DNA of 64,000 nucleotides from the NCBI GenBank assembly GCA_016196925.1, contig JACPWS010000046.1:21376-85375 (forward strand). Direction: 5' to 3'. The translations under genes were made by a program, and so were the position numbers. Every line of letters starts with the position of its first letter. Positions within the stretch are counted from its first letter, which is position 1. Below are positions 36,812 to 46,707 of this stretch, one piece after another. The notes under the pieces are model-generated. The model saw nothing but the letters and a program-made list of their open reading frames with translations, searched no databases and was not told the origin of the DNA. This DNA comes from Burkholderiales bacterium. Lineage in GTDB: Bacteria; Pseudomonadota; Gammaproteobacteria; Burkholderiales; Burkholderiaceae_D.

Positions 36812-38998
36812 CTAGTCGTTGATAGTGAAAGACTGTGGGGTGATGACGCCGAGCGGGGTCGTTACTTTCACGGTCAAGAATCCGCTTGAAACTGGATTGG
36901 AGCAGACCAGGGCCGGGTCTTGTGTGGCATCGCCTTGTATCAGCAAGCGATAAGTCCACACCGCTGAGTTTGGTTCATTTGTGTTCGGCACGGTAAAGCT
37001 GGTGTCGCTGAGTATGGTGCCGTTGGAGGTTGAGAACGTAATGGTGGTACCGGCCGGCAGTATGTTGCCGGGCAAGGCATTACCAGCGAAGAAAGTCGGA
37101 TTTTGGTCCCGCACCGCGATTTGGAAGATCTTGGCGCTATTGACAAACTTTGTGCCATCTACGCAACGGTCAAGTGGCGGCGCATCCACTAAAGTAATTT
37201 CTGCCTTGCTGGTGGAAAACACCAGCACGAAGGCGTCGCGCACGTGAATCGTCGGCATCGTGCCGTTTGGAGCGGTCTGCAAGACGCCATGGTAGAAACC
37301 GTCGCCGCTGCTATTCCAGGTTCCGAGGCCATCGCTGTCAATATACGGCTCGCCGACTGCAGGTGCGGTGGCGGGATTGTTACCGTTATTGACGTCTTTA
37401 GCTTCCTTATCTGTGATCGCGCGGTCATAGCGGAACGGTTCGCGCAAATCCGTAAATGTCTCACCGACGTCGTAACTGTTGATGACGTTGGGGGACGCAG
37501 GATTGTCTATGAAGCTCTCTTCACCCAGGGCATAACCCAGCACAGTGACGCGGCCATTAACCGGACGTGGATTCTGGCAAATGAACCTGGCCTGGCATTG
37601 ACCAGGTGTGCCTTTTTGCAAAATTTTCGTGCCGTCGGTCAGCGTGGTCTGATTCAAGCCGGTCAGGCAGGAAGCGTCAACGGCACCGCCCTCGGTGGTA
37701 AAACTGACCCCGGTGCCGTCCGGTACCGGATTATGGAAGTGGTCTGCAACGAAGGCCGAGACGGTTGTAAAGTCGGTGCCGTCGTGATTCATGCATTCGA
37801 CGTTGTACACTGAAGGGCTGATCGTAAAGCTGTTTTGATCCGGGATGCCGGTAGAAACGATCAACTGATCGGACATGCTGGAAATGGCCGTACCCCTGAT
37901 AGTTGCCAGTACCCGTACCGGGGTGTTGACGATGCCGGCCGCAACCACGGTGGCTACCGTACCATCGGCGCCGGAATTGGCAAACGCTGGATTCAGGCTC
38001 AGGCCGCCGGCAGTCGTGGTTAACTTGAAGTCGACTACGGTGCCGGCAGTTGGGTTGCCGTTCTTATCGAGAACCTTGAACGTCACGCTGGAGCTTTCCT
38101 GGCGCCCGGCGCCGCCTGTGCCTTTCAGCGCGATATTCTGCGGCAGGGCCGAGACGAAGGCGATCTGCCCCGCGGTCGCGGCCAGTACGGTGATGGTGCC
38201 GGTTTGTGTAAAGCTGGTGCCGGCCAGGCTGGTACTTGCCGTAATGATGTCGGCACCGCCGCAACCTTTGTCCGTGTAAGAGGTAGTGGCGACGCCATTG
38301 ACGGTGGTGACCGGCGAGCTGATCGTGGCCTTGCCAGCGCTGGCGCACGGCGACGTGAAGCTGACCGATTGCGCCGGCGTGAAGACGCTGGCCCCATTCA
38401 TGATCGTGGTGCTGACGCTGGCCGTACCTCCGGCGGACAGGGTGGACGGTGCGAGCGCGAGGGCGCTCAGTGTCAGCGACGGAAAGCTGACCGTGTAGGC
38501 CAGCGAGCCGGAGCTGGCAACGCCGCCGGCCGCCGTGCTGGCCGTCACGGTAAATGCCCCGGCTTGCGAACCGGCAACCAGGCTTACTTTTGCCAGGCCG
38601 TTGGCGTCGGTCAGGGCGGTACCCGACGAGGGGACGAAAGTGCCGGTTTTGTCCGCGCTGATGAAGCTGACTGCAACGTTAGCTACCGCGCTGCCTTTAC
38701 TATCCTTGACCAAAGCCTGCAGTATTCCCGGTGCGTCAGGGGATATGCCGGTAATGACTGCTCCGGCTGCGCTCATCAGGGCTAGCGTGACGGTGGGCTG
38801 CGAGGTCGTACTGGTGTTGCCGGTGCCGGTCCCAGTACCTGTACCAGTACTGCCGGTACCACTTCCTCCGCAAGCGCTCAGATTGCCTTGCGAGCAAAGC
38901 GATGGCGACTGGGCATCGCTACCGCCCCCGCAAGCAGTGAGACCGAGTGCCAGGCTTATGGCGCAGGCTTTGATCATCTGGATAGTTGTTGTTTTCAC
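36812..38998 (-). CDS. Ig-like (Big_1-type) lipoprotein in the Tad locus
   Basis: A 728-residue exported lipoprotein. Signal with lipobox LGLTACGGG (Cys near 23), a Gly/Thr-rich low-complexity spacer (GTGTGTGTGN) and then several bacterial Ig-like domains of the invasin/Big_1 type: PGILQALVKDSKGSAVANVA and VTFKVLDKNGNPTAGTVVDF are typical strands. The C-terminal part (NGTILSDTSFTVPN) is another Ig-like fold. Start is a GTG at 38998 with AAGGA eight bases before it. It lies between tadC and the TPR lipoprotein on the same strand. It probably stands on the outer membrane as an adhesin or pilus accessory; role inferred. Confidence 0.82.
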   Translation of the reverse strand: MKTTTIQMIKACAISLALGLTACGGGSDAQSPSLCSQGNLSACGGSGTGSTGTGTGTGTGNTSTTSQPTVTLALMSAAGAVITGISPDAPGILQALVKDSKGSAVANVAVSFISADKTGTFVPSSGTALTDANGLAKVSLVAGSQAGAFTVTASTAAGGVASSGSLAYTVSFPSLTLSALALAPSTLSAGGTASVSTTIMNGASVFTPAQSVSFTSPCASAGKATISSPVTTVNGVATTSYTDKGCGGADIITASTSLAGTSFTQTGTITVLAATAGQIAFVSALPQNIALKGTGGAGRQESSSVTFKVLDKNGNPTAGTVVDFKLTTTAGGLSLNPAFANSGADGTVATVVAAGIVNTPVRVLATIRGTAISSMSDQLIVSTGIPDQNSFTISPSVYNVECMNHDGTDFTTVSAFVADHFHNPVPDGTGVSFTTEGGAVDASCLTGLNQTTLTDGTKILQKGTPGQCQARFICQNPRPVNGRVTVLGYALGEESFIDNPASPNVINSYDVGETFTDLREPFRYDRAITDKEAKDVNNGNNPATAPAVGEPYIDSDGLGTWNSSGDGFYHGVLQTAPNGTMPTIHVRDAFVLVFSTSKAEITLVDAPPLDRCVDGTKFVNSAKIFQIAVRDQNPTFFAGNALPGNILPAGTTITFSTSNGTILSDTSFTVPNTNEPNSAVWTYRLLIQGDATQDPALVCSNPVSSGFLTVKVTTPLGVITPQSFTIND

Positions 38999-39121
38999 GA
39001 TTGCAATCCTTGATTGATAGCGGCAAACAAGAGCGTCGCCACATCGCTTTTTTCAGACTGTTTTTGTCAAACTGTTTCAAACCGGATGCCACACATAGAC
39101 CTGGATACTCAAATACGTGAT

Positions 39122-40057
39122 TCAACTTGTACGCGAGATGATGGCGTGATAAATCTGTATCGCGGCCGGCCCGACCAATACCATCAGCAAGGCAGGGAAA
39201 ATACAAAATATCAAAGGGAATAACAGCTTTAGCGCAATCTTTGCGGCAGCTTCTTCGGCGCGCTGGCGACGCTTGGTGCGCAGGTGCTCCGAGTGGACGC
39301 GCAAGGCATCCCCTATGCTGGTACCGAAGCGTTCGGCCTGGATCAGCATTCCCACCAGCGTGTCAACGTCCTCTACCCCTGTGCGCATGGCGAGGTTGCG
39401 TAAGGCTTTTTCCTTGCTGTTGCCGGCACGTAGCTCCAGCGTCACCAGATGCAGTTCTTCGCTGATCACCGGCGCTACCGGATTCATTTCCTGTGCAACG
39501 CGGGCGATCGCCGCATCCATGGCCAGACCGGCCTCAATGCATATCGTCATCAAGTCCAGTGCGTCCGGGATGTTTTCGAATATCGTTAATTTGCGCGCCG
39601 CGATCAGGCGCCTGACGATCAGATTAGGCAAATAAAAACCGATAGCTGCAGCGACGAGCAGGATAACGATCAGCTGATTGGTGCTCAGCGTGCTTAAGGA
39701 GTTGACGAGTATCGCCCATAACAAAATTGGGGTTAGCGCGGCCAGCAAGGTTTTGACTGAAAAATAAATCACAGGCGCATGTTCGGAACGCAGGCCGGCG
39801 TTCATGAAGCGGGTGCGCAAGACGGAATTTTCCCATCCTTCTTCCGGCATCGATAATTTCGCCAGCGGGCTGCTTAATTGCGCAACTTTGGCCACCCAAT
39901 CTACTTTTTCCCTGCGCTCGGCTGGCACCGGCGATTCTCCCAATTTTTGCAGACGTTGTTGCGTTTGCGAGGGCAGCAGGTAGCGCATCAGCATCATTGC
40001 GCCGCCGAACACCGCGAAAAAGAATGCGACCAGAAATAAAATGTAAATGTTAGGCAT
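39122..40057 (-). CDS. tadC: Tad pilus inner-membrane platform protein TadC
   Basis: A 311-residue polytopic protein of the T2SSF (GspF/TadC) family: N-terminal helix, paired helices near 95-140, the conserved cytoplasmic IPDALDLMTICIEAGLAMDA (about 164-183) and C-terminal helices (IFCIFPALLMVLVGPAAIQI). With TadB it forms the platform on which the ATPase TadA drives Flp pilin assembly. GGAG lies before the ATG. It follows tadB by 24 bp; the Ig-like lipoprotein gene begins 123 bp downstream. Confidence 0.95.
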   Translation of the reverse strand: MPNIYILFLVAFFFAVFGGAMMLMRYLLPSQTQQRLQKLGESPVPAERREKVDWVAKVAQLSSPLAKLSMPEEGWENSVLRTRFMNAGLRSEHAPVIYFSVKTLLAALTPILLWAILVNSLSTLSTNQLIVILLVAAAIGFYLPNLIVRRLIAARKLTIFENIPDALDLMTICIEAGLAMDAAIARVAQEMNPVAPVISEELHLVTLELRAGNSKEKALRNLAMRTGVEDVDTLVGMLIQAERFGTSIGDALRVHSEHLRTKRRQRAEEAAAKIALKLLFPLIFCIFPALLMVLVGPAAIQIYHAIISRTS

Positions 40058-40081
40058 GAGTTTTCTCCATGTACGCTGGAA

Positions 40082-41059
40082 TTACACCCTGATACGTATC
40101 AGTTTGCGCATCCAGAACACGCCGACCACCATCAGTGTCCCCATCACCATGAGCATTTTTTCACCGACAGGATCGGTCCATAGCAAGCTCATGAATTTGG
40201 GATTAACTAGCTGCAACACCGCCGCCATTGCGAAAGGCAGCAAGCCCAATACCCATGCAGACAGACGCCCTTCGGCGGAAAATACCTGGATCTGGCCGAA
40301 CAGCTTGAGCCGTTCGCGCACGATGGTTGCAATGTTGTTCAGCAATTCAGTCAGGTTGCCGCCGGTCTCACGCTGGATCAATACTGCAACCACAAAAAAG
40401 CCGACATCGGTTTCCGGTACGCGGGTCGCCAGATTGGCCAGCGCGTCTTGCATCGATACCCCGTAGTTGACCTCATCGAATACGATGCGGAATTCTTCTG
40501 CGATCGGGGAAGGTATTTCATCACCGACCATTTTGATCGCCGATGGCAAGGCATGACCTGCGCGCATGGCGCGGCTCATCAGATCCAGAGCGTCCGGCAA
40601 CTGCTCCTCTATCCTGGTTAAGCGTTTGCGCCTTTTGCTCAGCACCACTAACCACGGGAAGAACAATGCAACAAGCGCCAGCCCCAACGCGGGCAACGCA
40701 GGTACGTGTATCAACCATAGCAAGATCAGCGCCATCGCTCCGCAGCCCAGTGACGCCATAAGAAAACGCGCCACATTCAGCGTCATCCCCGATTGCTCCA
40801 ACAATCTATCCAGACTATGGATGCGCGGCACCATCAACAATATCCGCTGTATTCCTTGCGACTCGCTTAACAGGCGAGTTTTGAGTATGGATATGTTGCT
40901 ATGGTCGATGTGGGAACCAGCTGACATCACTTGCAAGCGATGCGCGATACGTTTTGCTTCCGGCCCATGCGATGTATTCCAAGTTACATAGACACCTTCA
41001 ATCAACAATACGACGGCGATGAAGGTTGCTAGCACAAAGAAAATATACAGATAATCCAT
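40082..41059 (-). CDS. tadB: Tad pilus inner-membrane platform protein TadB
   Basis: A 325-residue T2SSF-family protein, paralogous to TadC. It has an N-terminal helix, two helices near 105-140 and the signature LPDALDLMSRAMRAGHALPS (near 159-178), followed by QRETGGNLTELLNNIATIVR and two C-terminal helices. GGGAGAAG precedes the ATG. It lies between tadA (39 bp) and tadC (24 bp), the conserved tadABC order. Confidence 0.96.
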   Translation of the reverse strand: MDYLYIFFVLATFIAVVLLIEGVYVTWNTSHGPEAKRIAHRLQVMSAGSHIDHSNISILKTRLLSESQGIQRILLMVPRIHSLDRLLEQSGMTLNVARFLMASLGCGAMALILLWLIHVPALPALGLALVALFFPWLVVLSKRRKRLTRIEEQLPDALDLMSRAMRAGHALPSAIKMVGDEIPSPIAEEFRIVFDEVNYGVSMQDALANLATRVPETDVGFFVVAVLIQRETGGNLTELLNNIATIVRERLKLFGQIQVFSAEGRLSAWVLGLLPFAMAAVLQLVNPKFMSLLWTDPVGEKMLMVMGTLMVVGVFWMRKLIRIRV

Positions 41060-41098
41060 ATTCTTCTCCCGTAGACAATTTCAGTCAGCGATTGCCGC

Positions 41099-42487
41099 TC
41101 AGACTCGCGCTCCATCGGTTTCGTAGTGGCGGGTAGGATCGAACAAGGCATCCGGCAAATCAATACCGTAGATATGCAGACGTTCGCTAAACAAAGGTCT
41201 GACACCGGTTGCACAGAAATATCCGGTAACGGCGCCATTAGCGGTCACGCCGGTTTGTTTGAAACCGAAGATTTCCTGCATTGTGATGATATCTCCTTCC
41301 ATGCCGGTAATTTCCTGGATACTGACCAGCTTGCGTTTGCCGTCCGACAAACGCGCCACCTGGATCACCACCGTAATCGCCGAACTGATCTGGTGTCGCA
41401 TCACCTTGGACGGCAGGTTCATGCCCGCCAAGCCCAGCATGTTTTCCAGCCGCGTCAACGCATCCCTTGGCGCATTCGCGTGTATGGTTGCCAGGGAGCC
41501 TTCGTGGCCGGTATTCATCGCTTGCAACATATCGATCGCTTCCGCACCGCGCACCTCGCCAACGATGATGCGGTCGGGGCGCATGCGCAAGGCATTGCGA
41601 ACCAGCGCCCGCTGTGGAACTTCACCCTTGCCTTCGATATTTGGCGGGCGAGTCTCCAGTCTGACCACATGCGGCTGCTGCATTTGTAATTCGGCGGCGT
41701 CCTCAATCGTGACCACGCGTTCAGCGGTGGCGATATAGCCGGACAGGATATTTAACAGCGTAGTTTTACCGCTGCCGGTACCGCCTGAGATGATCATGTT
41801 GACCTTGGCTTTTACCAGGCCCTCCAGCATTTGCGCCATCGCCGGGATCAGACTCTGGAAACGGATGAAATCGTCCATCGTCAAGGGTTTGAGCGCAAAA
41901 CGCCGGATGGACACGATGGGGCCGTCGATTGCCAATGGCGGAATAATCACGTTGACCCGTGAACCGTCCGGCAAACGTGCATCGACCATAGGGCTGGATT
42001 CGTCCACCCTGCGCCCCACGCGCGACACGATCTTGTCGATGATTTTCATCAGGTGCGCATTGTCGTTGAAACATATGTCGGTCGCTTCGAGTTTGCCGAA
42101 ACGTTCTACATACACTTGCTTGAAGGTGTTGACCAGGATGTCGGAAACGTCGGGGTCAGCCATCAACAATTCCAGCGGGCCCAGCCCGAACATCTCGAAC
42201 TGGATGTCCCGCACGATATCCTTACGCTCACTATCATTGACGACAACGTTTTCTTCGTTTAACAGTTCCTCCACCAATTTTCTCAATTCTTCCCTAAGCT
42301 GCGCCTGACTCAGCTTTTCCATCACTTGCAAATCTATTCTGTCCAACAGTATGCGGTGGATACGCGCTTTCAATTCCCGGTAAACACGTTTGTCGGTGAA
42401 TAGGGTGTTTGCGCTGGGTCCGGCGATGGCGGTATTCGGGCCTGTGGTGGCGCTGATGCTCCCTTCCAATCTGTCTCGTAATGACAT
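41099..42487 (-). CDS. tadA: Tad pilus assembly ATPase TadA (CpaF)
   Basis: A 462-residue secretion ATPase of the GspE/VirB11 superfamily that powers Flp pilus extension and retraction. Walker A is [15 protein letters not shown] (near 233-247); the Asp box and Walker B follow ([38 protein letters not shown]). The N-terminal domain ([20 protein letters not shown]) is the usual CpaF N-part. GGAG seven bases before the ATG. Upstream lies a copy of the locus repeat separating it from tadZ. Confidence 0.97.
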   Translation of the reverse strand: MSLRDRLEGSISATTGPNTAIAGPSANTLFTDKRVYRELKARIHRILLDRIDLQVMEKLSQAQLREELRKLVEELLNEENVVVNDSERKDIVRDIQFEMFGLGPLELLMADPDVSDILVNTFKQVYVERFGKLEATDICFNDNAHLMKIIDKIVSRVGRRVDESSPMVDARLPDGSRVNVIIPPLAIDGPIVSIRRFALKPLTMDDFIRFQSLIPAMAQMLEGLVKAKVNMIISGGTGSGKTTLLNILSGYIATAERVVTIEDAAELQMQQPHVVRLETRPPNIEGKGEVPQRALVRNALRMRPDRIIVGEVRGAEAIDMLQAMNTGHEGSLATIHANAPRDALTRLENMLGLAGMNLPSKVMRHQISSAITVVIQVARLSDGKRKLVSIQEITGMEGDIITMQEIFGFKQTGVTANGAVTGYFCATGVRPLFSERLHIYGIDLPDALFDPTRHYETDGARV

Positions 42488-42609
42488 GATGTTGCTCCTT
42501 GTTCACTCCTGCGAACGCTTATTCTGCTCCGGAGAGCATGGGATGCTGGCATCCCGTATCGCTACCCGATGGACACAAAAGCGTATCCACCACTGTTTAT
42601 GATGGAAGC

Positions 42610-42724
42610 ACGGATTTATCCGGATTTCGTCATCCTCGCGAAAGCGGGGGCTATCTCAGTGCTTGATTTACTTGGATTCCCGCTTTCGCGGGAATGACGC
42701 TTTGAGATTTAATCTGCATTTCCC
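42610..42724. repeat. Tad-locus intergenic repeat, copy 2 (short form)
   Basis: Begins GGATTTATCCGGATTTCGTCAT and ends TTCGCGGGAATGACGC, TTTAATCTGCATTTCC like copy 1, but lacks the central palindromes. The inner arm CGCGAAAGCGGG pairs with CCCGCTTTCGCG. It lies between tadZ and tadA. Confidence 0.8.
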
Positions 42725-42782
42725 TGGACCATCCTTTATCGTCAGACCTACGTTTTGTATTCCGGTCTTCAAGCAAGTTCGA

Positions 42783-44015
42783 TCAGGTGTGACGGAACAC
42801 ACGTGAAATCCAATTACTGGTGTTTTTATTCGGTTCAAGTGCAAGCGTTTCGCTCCAGTCGATTAAAGCCTTGCTTACCGGGCTGTTGTGCGTCAATTTG
42901 GCAATCGGTATCCCCTGGTTGACCGATGCGGCCGCGGCTTCGAAATGATTGGGGATCGTTCTTATCGCGTCGCTGCCTAAAGATTGTTGTAAATCTTTGA
43001 GGCTGATATCGCCGCCTTTCTGATAACGGTTGACGATAGGATGTACTTTGTTCTTTGGGTAACCGAGAGTCCGGAATACTTCTATCAGGCGTTTGCCGTC
43101 GCGTATGAAGGGCAGGGTCACCTGCAACACCATGAAGATCGCGTCGGCATGATCGAGCGCTTTGATGGTGCGCGCATCAAGATTCCGCCCCACGTCCAGT
43201 ATCACAAAATCATAGTGATGACGCGCCAGTTTGAGCAAGGTGTCGATATGCGCAGGTTGAATATCCATCGCTTGCGACGGATCTTCCGGCGCCGCCAGGA
43301 CGCTCAGATTGGGTCCTATGCTCACCATGCTGCTCGCCAAAAAAGCCGCATCCAAACGGTGGATGTCACGTGCTGCGTCGGCCAAGGTGGCGGTGGGTTT
43401 CTGATCGGATAAAAATAACAGCGCATCGCCAAATTGCAGGTTCAGATCGAACAGCGCCACTTTTTTGTTACTGTGCGTCGCCAGTACATAGGCCAGGTTA
43501 GAGGCAAGAAAAGTCGCTCCGCTGCCGCCTTTGCAAGAAATGAATGCATAAACCTGGCCGCCTCTGCTGGCGGAGAAGCCTATATGTTGCCGGGTGCGCT
43601 CCAATGCTCCCTTCAGCGTTTCTATATTTAAAGGCGACGGCAATACTTCACGTATCCCGACATGCATAGCCTGGATAAGAAAATCAGGCGAAGGGCGCTC
43701 GCATAGCATGACGAAACTCATGCCGGGATATTGAATGCTCAAACGATGCAGCGCTGTCAGATCGGCTTTGTTGTTATCGTTGACGTCGACCAGCAGTACA
43801 TCCGGCATCGCCTGACGGTTGAAGGCGTCAATTTGCGTCAGACTGCCCTCGATGACAGAAATGTCGGCGGCGCCGACGGCGTTGCGCAACAAACCAAGAA
43901 TTTCATCCAGCCGGTGACCGGCAGGGGCAACTATTGTGTAACGTAGCTCGTCCATGTCGTTAACTTTCGCATTTAAAAGTTCAGTGTCCACGACGGATAA
44001 CAATGGTTTATTCAT
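42783..44015 (-). CDS. tadZ: Tad pilus localisation protein TadZ (CpaE)
   Basis: A 410-residue ParA/MinD-like protein with an N-terminal receiver-like domain (about 25-145, VLLVDVNDNNKADLTALHRL) and a C-terminal ATPase domain starting FISCKGGSGATFLASNLAYV, in which the second P-loop Lys is replaced by Ala, as in many TadZ proteins. LFDLNLQFGDALLFL and FVILDVGRNLD give the remaining nucleotide motifs. TadZ marks the assembly site, often the pole. Precedes tadA on the minus strand. Confidence 0.93.
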   Translation of the reverse strand: MNKPLLSVVDTELLNAKVNDMDELRYTIVAPAGHRLDEILGLLRNAVGAADISVIEGSLTQIDAFNRQAMPDVLLVDVNDNNKADLTALHRLSIQYPGMSFVMLCERPSPDFLIQAMHVGIREVLPSPLNIETLKGALERTRQHIGFSASRGGQVYAFISCKGGSGATFLASNLAYVLATHSNKKVALFDLNLQFGDALLFLSDQKPTATLADAARDIHRLDAAFLASSMVSIGPNLSVLAAPEDPSQAMDIQPAHIDTLLKLARHHYDFVILDVGRNLDARTIKALDHADAIFMVLQVTLPFIRDGKRLIEVFRTLGYPKNKVHPIVNRYQKGGDISLKDLQQSLGSDAIRTIPNHFEAAAASVNQGIPIAKLTHNSPVSKALIDWSETLALEPNKNTSNWISRVFRHT

Positions 44016-44122
44016 GGTTTTACCTGTTTGTATTCGAATTGCGATAGGTGCGCATCCTGATAACCGGCGAATTTTGTTATGTGCCCATTGTTCTATCCTT
44101 GTTTGCCTCAGTCCCGATCGCC

Positions 44123-44710
44123 TTAACAGGCCTCCGTTAACGAACGAAAACCCAGGTTTTCCGCTGGCATCAATACCGGCGAACGCGGCAGCGGTATATT
44201 TGCAAAGCCGGGGATAAAACCGCCCAATAACGTAGACTGATACTTCACCGCATTGCAGGTTTTGCTACTGCCGGGGTCGCATAGCTGCGCCTGTACGAAA
44301 CGTATGCAACCGCTACCGTTAGGGTTGTTGTTGCAATCGAAAACGACTTTGGGGGGGCAGGTCGAGGTGGGGGCGACTTCATGTAAGACGCCGCCGCTAT
44401 CCATGCTGAAATAGCTGATCCTGACTGACGCATCGGTGATTTCTGCGCCTGCAATCAGACTGCCGGCATCGGTGCGAAAAATGGCATTCTGGCGCACTGC
44501 ATCCATGGCAGCGGTATTGGTAAAGTCCGTCACCGTTGCGTCGCGCGCCGCTTGCCGGGTAATGTGCTGTACCGTATTCCAGATATACATGGCGCGCCCC
44601 AACTCGATGACGCCAAACAGCAGGGTGAAGAACAGTGTTGCGACCAAGGCCATTTCCACTGTCGCGGCGCCGCGCTCGCTTCGATATTGTTTGCTGGCCC
44701 TGGTATTCAT
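44123..44710 (-). CDS. tadE: TadE-like pseudopilin
   Basis: A 195-residue minor pilin. A TadE domain starts at SERGAATVEMALVATLFFTL then LFGVIELGRAMYIWNTVQHI: the Gly-Ala...Glu pattern at the head of the membrane helix is the prepilin peptidase recognition style. The rest is a Cys-containing periplasmic domain. I use ATG 44710; the open frame extends further upstream but into the next gene. Lies 8 bp downstream of the neighbouring pseudopilin gene. Confidence 0.9.
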   Translation of the reverse strand: MNTRASKQYRSERGAATVEMALVATLFFTLLFGVIELGRAMYIWNTVQHITRQAARDATVTDFTNTAAMDAVRQNAIFRTDAGSLIAGAEITDASVRISYFSMDSGGVLHEVAPTSTCPPKVVFDCNNNPNGSGCIRFVQAQLCDPGSSKTCNAVKYQSTLLGGFIPGFANIPLPRSPVLMPAENLGFRSLTEAC

Positions 44711-44718
44711 ATTCCATC

Positions 44719-45234
44719 CTAATTCATGTATTGCATAGAAGTGGAGGGGTGCAGGCTCACATCGCCGTAATTGTCGCCGACAACGCCGACGAAAGGCAGG
44801 TTGGCGCCTATCTTGACGCTGTAATTGATAATACGAACAGTGACGTGATCCGGTTTGCTGCTGGAGGAGCAGGCGCTGCCATCGCAAGTGACTTCGACAT
44901 TCGCGGTGGTCAGTGCGCAACTGCCATCGGGAAGTTTCATCCCCGCACCGCAGGACGCATTCACTGCCATTGTTTTCGCCAACGTGATGGCGGCAGACAG
45001 CGATGCACTGTTGGAAAATTCGGCGGCTGTCAGTGCCGACAAGTAGCGCGCAGGATCGCGGGTCGCCTTATCGAGTGCGTTGTAATACCAGAAGGCGCGT
45101 GAGAATTCGAAAATTCCTGCAGCCAGCAGGGTCAGCAGCACCAACACGATGGCAAGCTCCACCACCGCTGCGCCGCGTTGCAGGAGGATTAAGTTGGGCC
45201 GTAAATATTTAACGGCGAGGGCGGACTGTTTCAT
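44719..45234 (-). CDS. tadF: TadF/TadE-like pseudopilin
   Basis: A 171-residue minor pilin with QRGAAVVELAIVLVLLTLLA then AGIFEFSRAFWYYNALDKAT at the N-terminus, a second TadE-type helix with Gly-Ala...Glu spacing. The remainder carries four cysteines (CGAGMKLPDGSCALT, CDGSACSS). Start ATG 45234 overlaps the tadG stop (ATGA), showing translational coupling. Which of the two proteins is TadE and which TadF is not decidable from sequence alone. Confidence 0.9.
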   Translation of the reverse strand: MKQSALAVKYLRPNLILLQRGAAVVELAIVLVLLTLLAAGIFEFSRAFWYYNALDKATRDPARYLSALTAAEFSNSASLSAAITLAKTMAVNASCGAGMKLPDGSCALTTANVEVTCDGSACSSSSKPDHVTVRIINYSVKIGANLPFVGVVGDNYGDVSLHPSTSMQYMN

Positions 45235-46655
45235 TGGAAAAGCCTGACTTCTTTGGTGAGCGCAGTATCCGGTACCAGACCCGCAAATTCGGCATACAGG
45301 TGTTGCGGTAACTGCGCTTGCACTGGCATGAAAAATCTTCCAATTCCCAACACCTGGATAGTGCCGCAACTGGGGTTTTTTACATAAGTCCGGCAATCGA
45401 CGATGAGGATGTTGAGCACGCGACGGTCGCGCGCGCCGCTACCAGCCTGGTAGAAGGCGCCGCTGCTGGTGTCGTAAGGGTTGTCCGGCGCGACCGGATA
45501 ATTCCCGTTAGCCGTTGGTGTCGGAAGTGTGGTAACCGGATACAGGCTGGGCCAGTCGGCTGTGCTGTACGCGGCGTGCGGCGCGGCAAACTGAACGGCG
45601 GCGTTGTACGACCACAGCACGCCCCAGTCGTTGGCGTTGCTTGCAGGGATGGTCATGTAAAACGGTACGTGGTTAATTAAAGTAACGCCCTGATTGCCGG
45701 TGACCGACATCCAGCCATTGCCCGAGGCCGGCGCGGCCACGCTGGGTGGATATTGCTTGACGTTGGCATCGGGTGCCAGAGAGCAAGTGCTGCTGGTGGT
45801 GAAGCGGGCATTTAATTCGGACTTCAATGTCGCCGACATCCCGTTGTTGGCAAATACATAGCCGGGCAGAGTGGTGACGATGTTAGACGAACCCTCGCAT
45901 ATGAAAGGCCGTGCATGAGGCGTGTCGTTGAAGGACGGGGTGCAGCGATTATCTGAGGGCGAAGAGGCACGCTCCAGAGGATTCACCAGGAAGGGATCGG
46001 CGCTGCTGCCGATAGGATTGATTTCGAGAATGTCGTACGCCAGGCCGCGCCGGAATCCCCATTCTGACAATTCAGCGGGTAAGCCGGGATGAGGCACCGC
46101 CTTGGTCTGGTTGTCCGGGTCAACTGCACAGACCCCGATAGGCGTGACAGAGGTCGCGAATCTGCCGGCGACTGCGCGGCCGTAAGTGTTGGTGGTCGAG
46201 AGCGCCGACGAAAGGACTTGTATGAAATTGGTATTGACCTGGCCATAGGCTGCATTGCCGCCGCGTGTGTCGATTTTGATGAAGAGCAGATTGGCCGGGG
46301 CGGCTTTTGCGGCGCTAATATCCAGCCAACTGCCGTCCGCTGTGTCTGGCGAATCGCTGAAGGTAATCGCTTCATCCGGGATGGCGACATCGGTATTGAA
46401 TTTAAACTGATGCAGCGCCGCCTTGGCTTTGGCGTTGGCCACAGCCGCATCAATGCCGCTTGATTTTCCGTTCAGTTTGATGGCGCCCGCCAGGGCGGCC
46501 GAATCCGCAGCATTTTGCAACTCCGTCTTGCGATCGTAAGTTTGCGACAGATCGAGCGCCAGCCCCATCATGCCGACCAGGGCAAGCAGGCACAGCACCA
46601 GCATGACGGCGACCGCACCGCGTTGCGGATTTCTCGCAGGCGACAGACGTTTCAT
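45231..46655 (-). CDS. tadG: TadG-like pilus protein
   Basis: A 474-residue protein with the Tad (TadE/G-like) N-terminal module PQRGAVAVMLVLCLLALVGM, then MGLALDLSQTYDRKTELQNA and ADSAALAGA, exactly the pattern of putative Flp pilus assembly TadG. The long C-terminal part is a periplasmic domain with several Cys. Start ATG 46655 has GGGAG seven bases before. It overlaps the next pseudopilin gene by 4 bp. In other systems TadG-like proteins influence pilus attachment. Confidence 0.92.
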   Translation of the reverse strand: MKRLSPARNPQRGAVAVMLVLCLLALVGMMGLALDLSQTYDRKTELQNAADSAALAGAIKLNGKSSGIDAAVANAKAKAALHQFKFNTDVAIPDEAITFSDSPDTADGSWLDISAAKAAPANLLFIKIDTRGGNAAYGQVNTNFIQVLSSALSTTNTYGRAVAGRFATSVTPIGVCAVDPDNQTKAVPHPGLPAELSEWGFRRGLAYDILEINPIGSSADPFLVNPLERASSPSDNRCTPSFNDTPHARPFICEGSSNIVTTLPGYVFANNGMSATLKSELNARFTTSSTCSLAPDANVKQYPPSVAAPASGNGWMSVTGNQGVTLINHVPFYMTIPASNANDWGVLWSYNAAVQFAAPHAAYSTADWPSLYPVTTLPTPTANGNYPVAPDNPYDTSSGAFYQAGSGARDRRVLNILIVDCRTYVKNPSCGTIQVLGIGRFFMPVQAQLPQHLYAEFAGLVPDTALTKEVRLFQ

Positions 46656-46707
46656 GACGATGCTCCCTGTTTTTTGTGGTTCACTTTTGATGCGGTATCC
46701 GTGTCGA

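Noticed and set aside
42783..44015. Broken P-loop in TadZ as a novelty
   Set aside because: TadZ/CpaE proteins commonly have KGGxGA instead of KGGxGK, so this is normal for the family.
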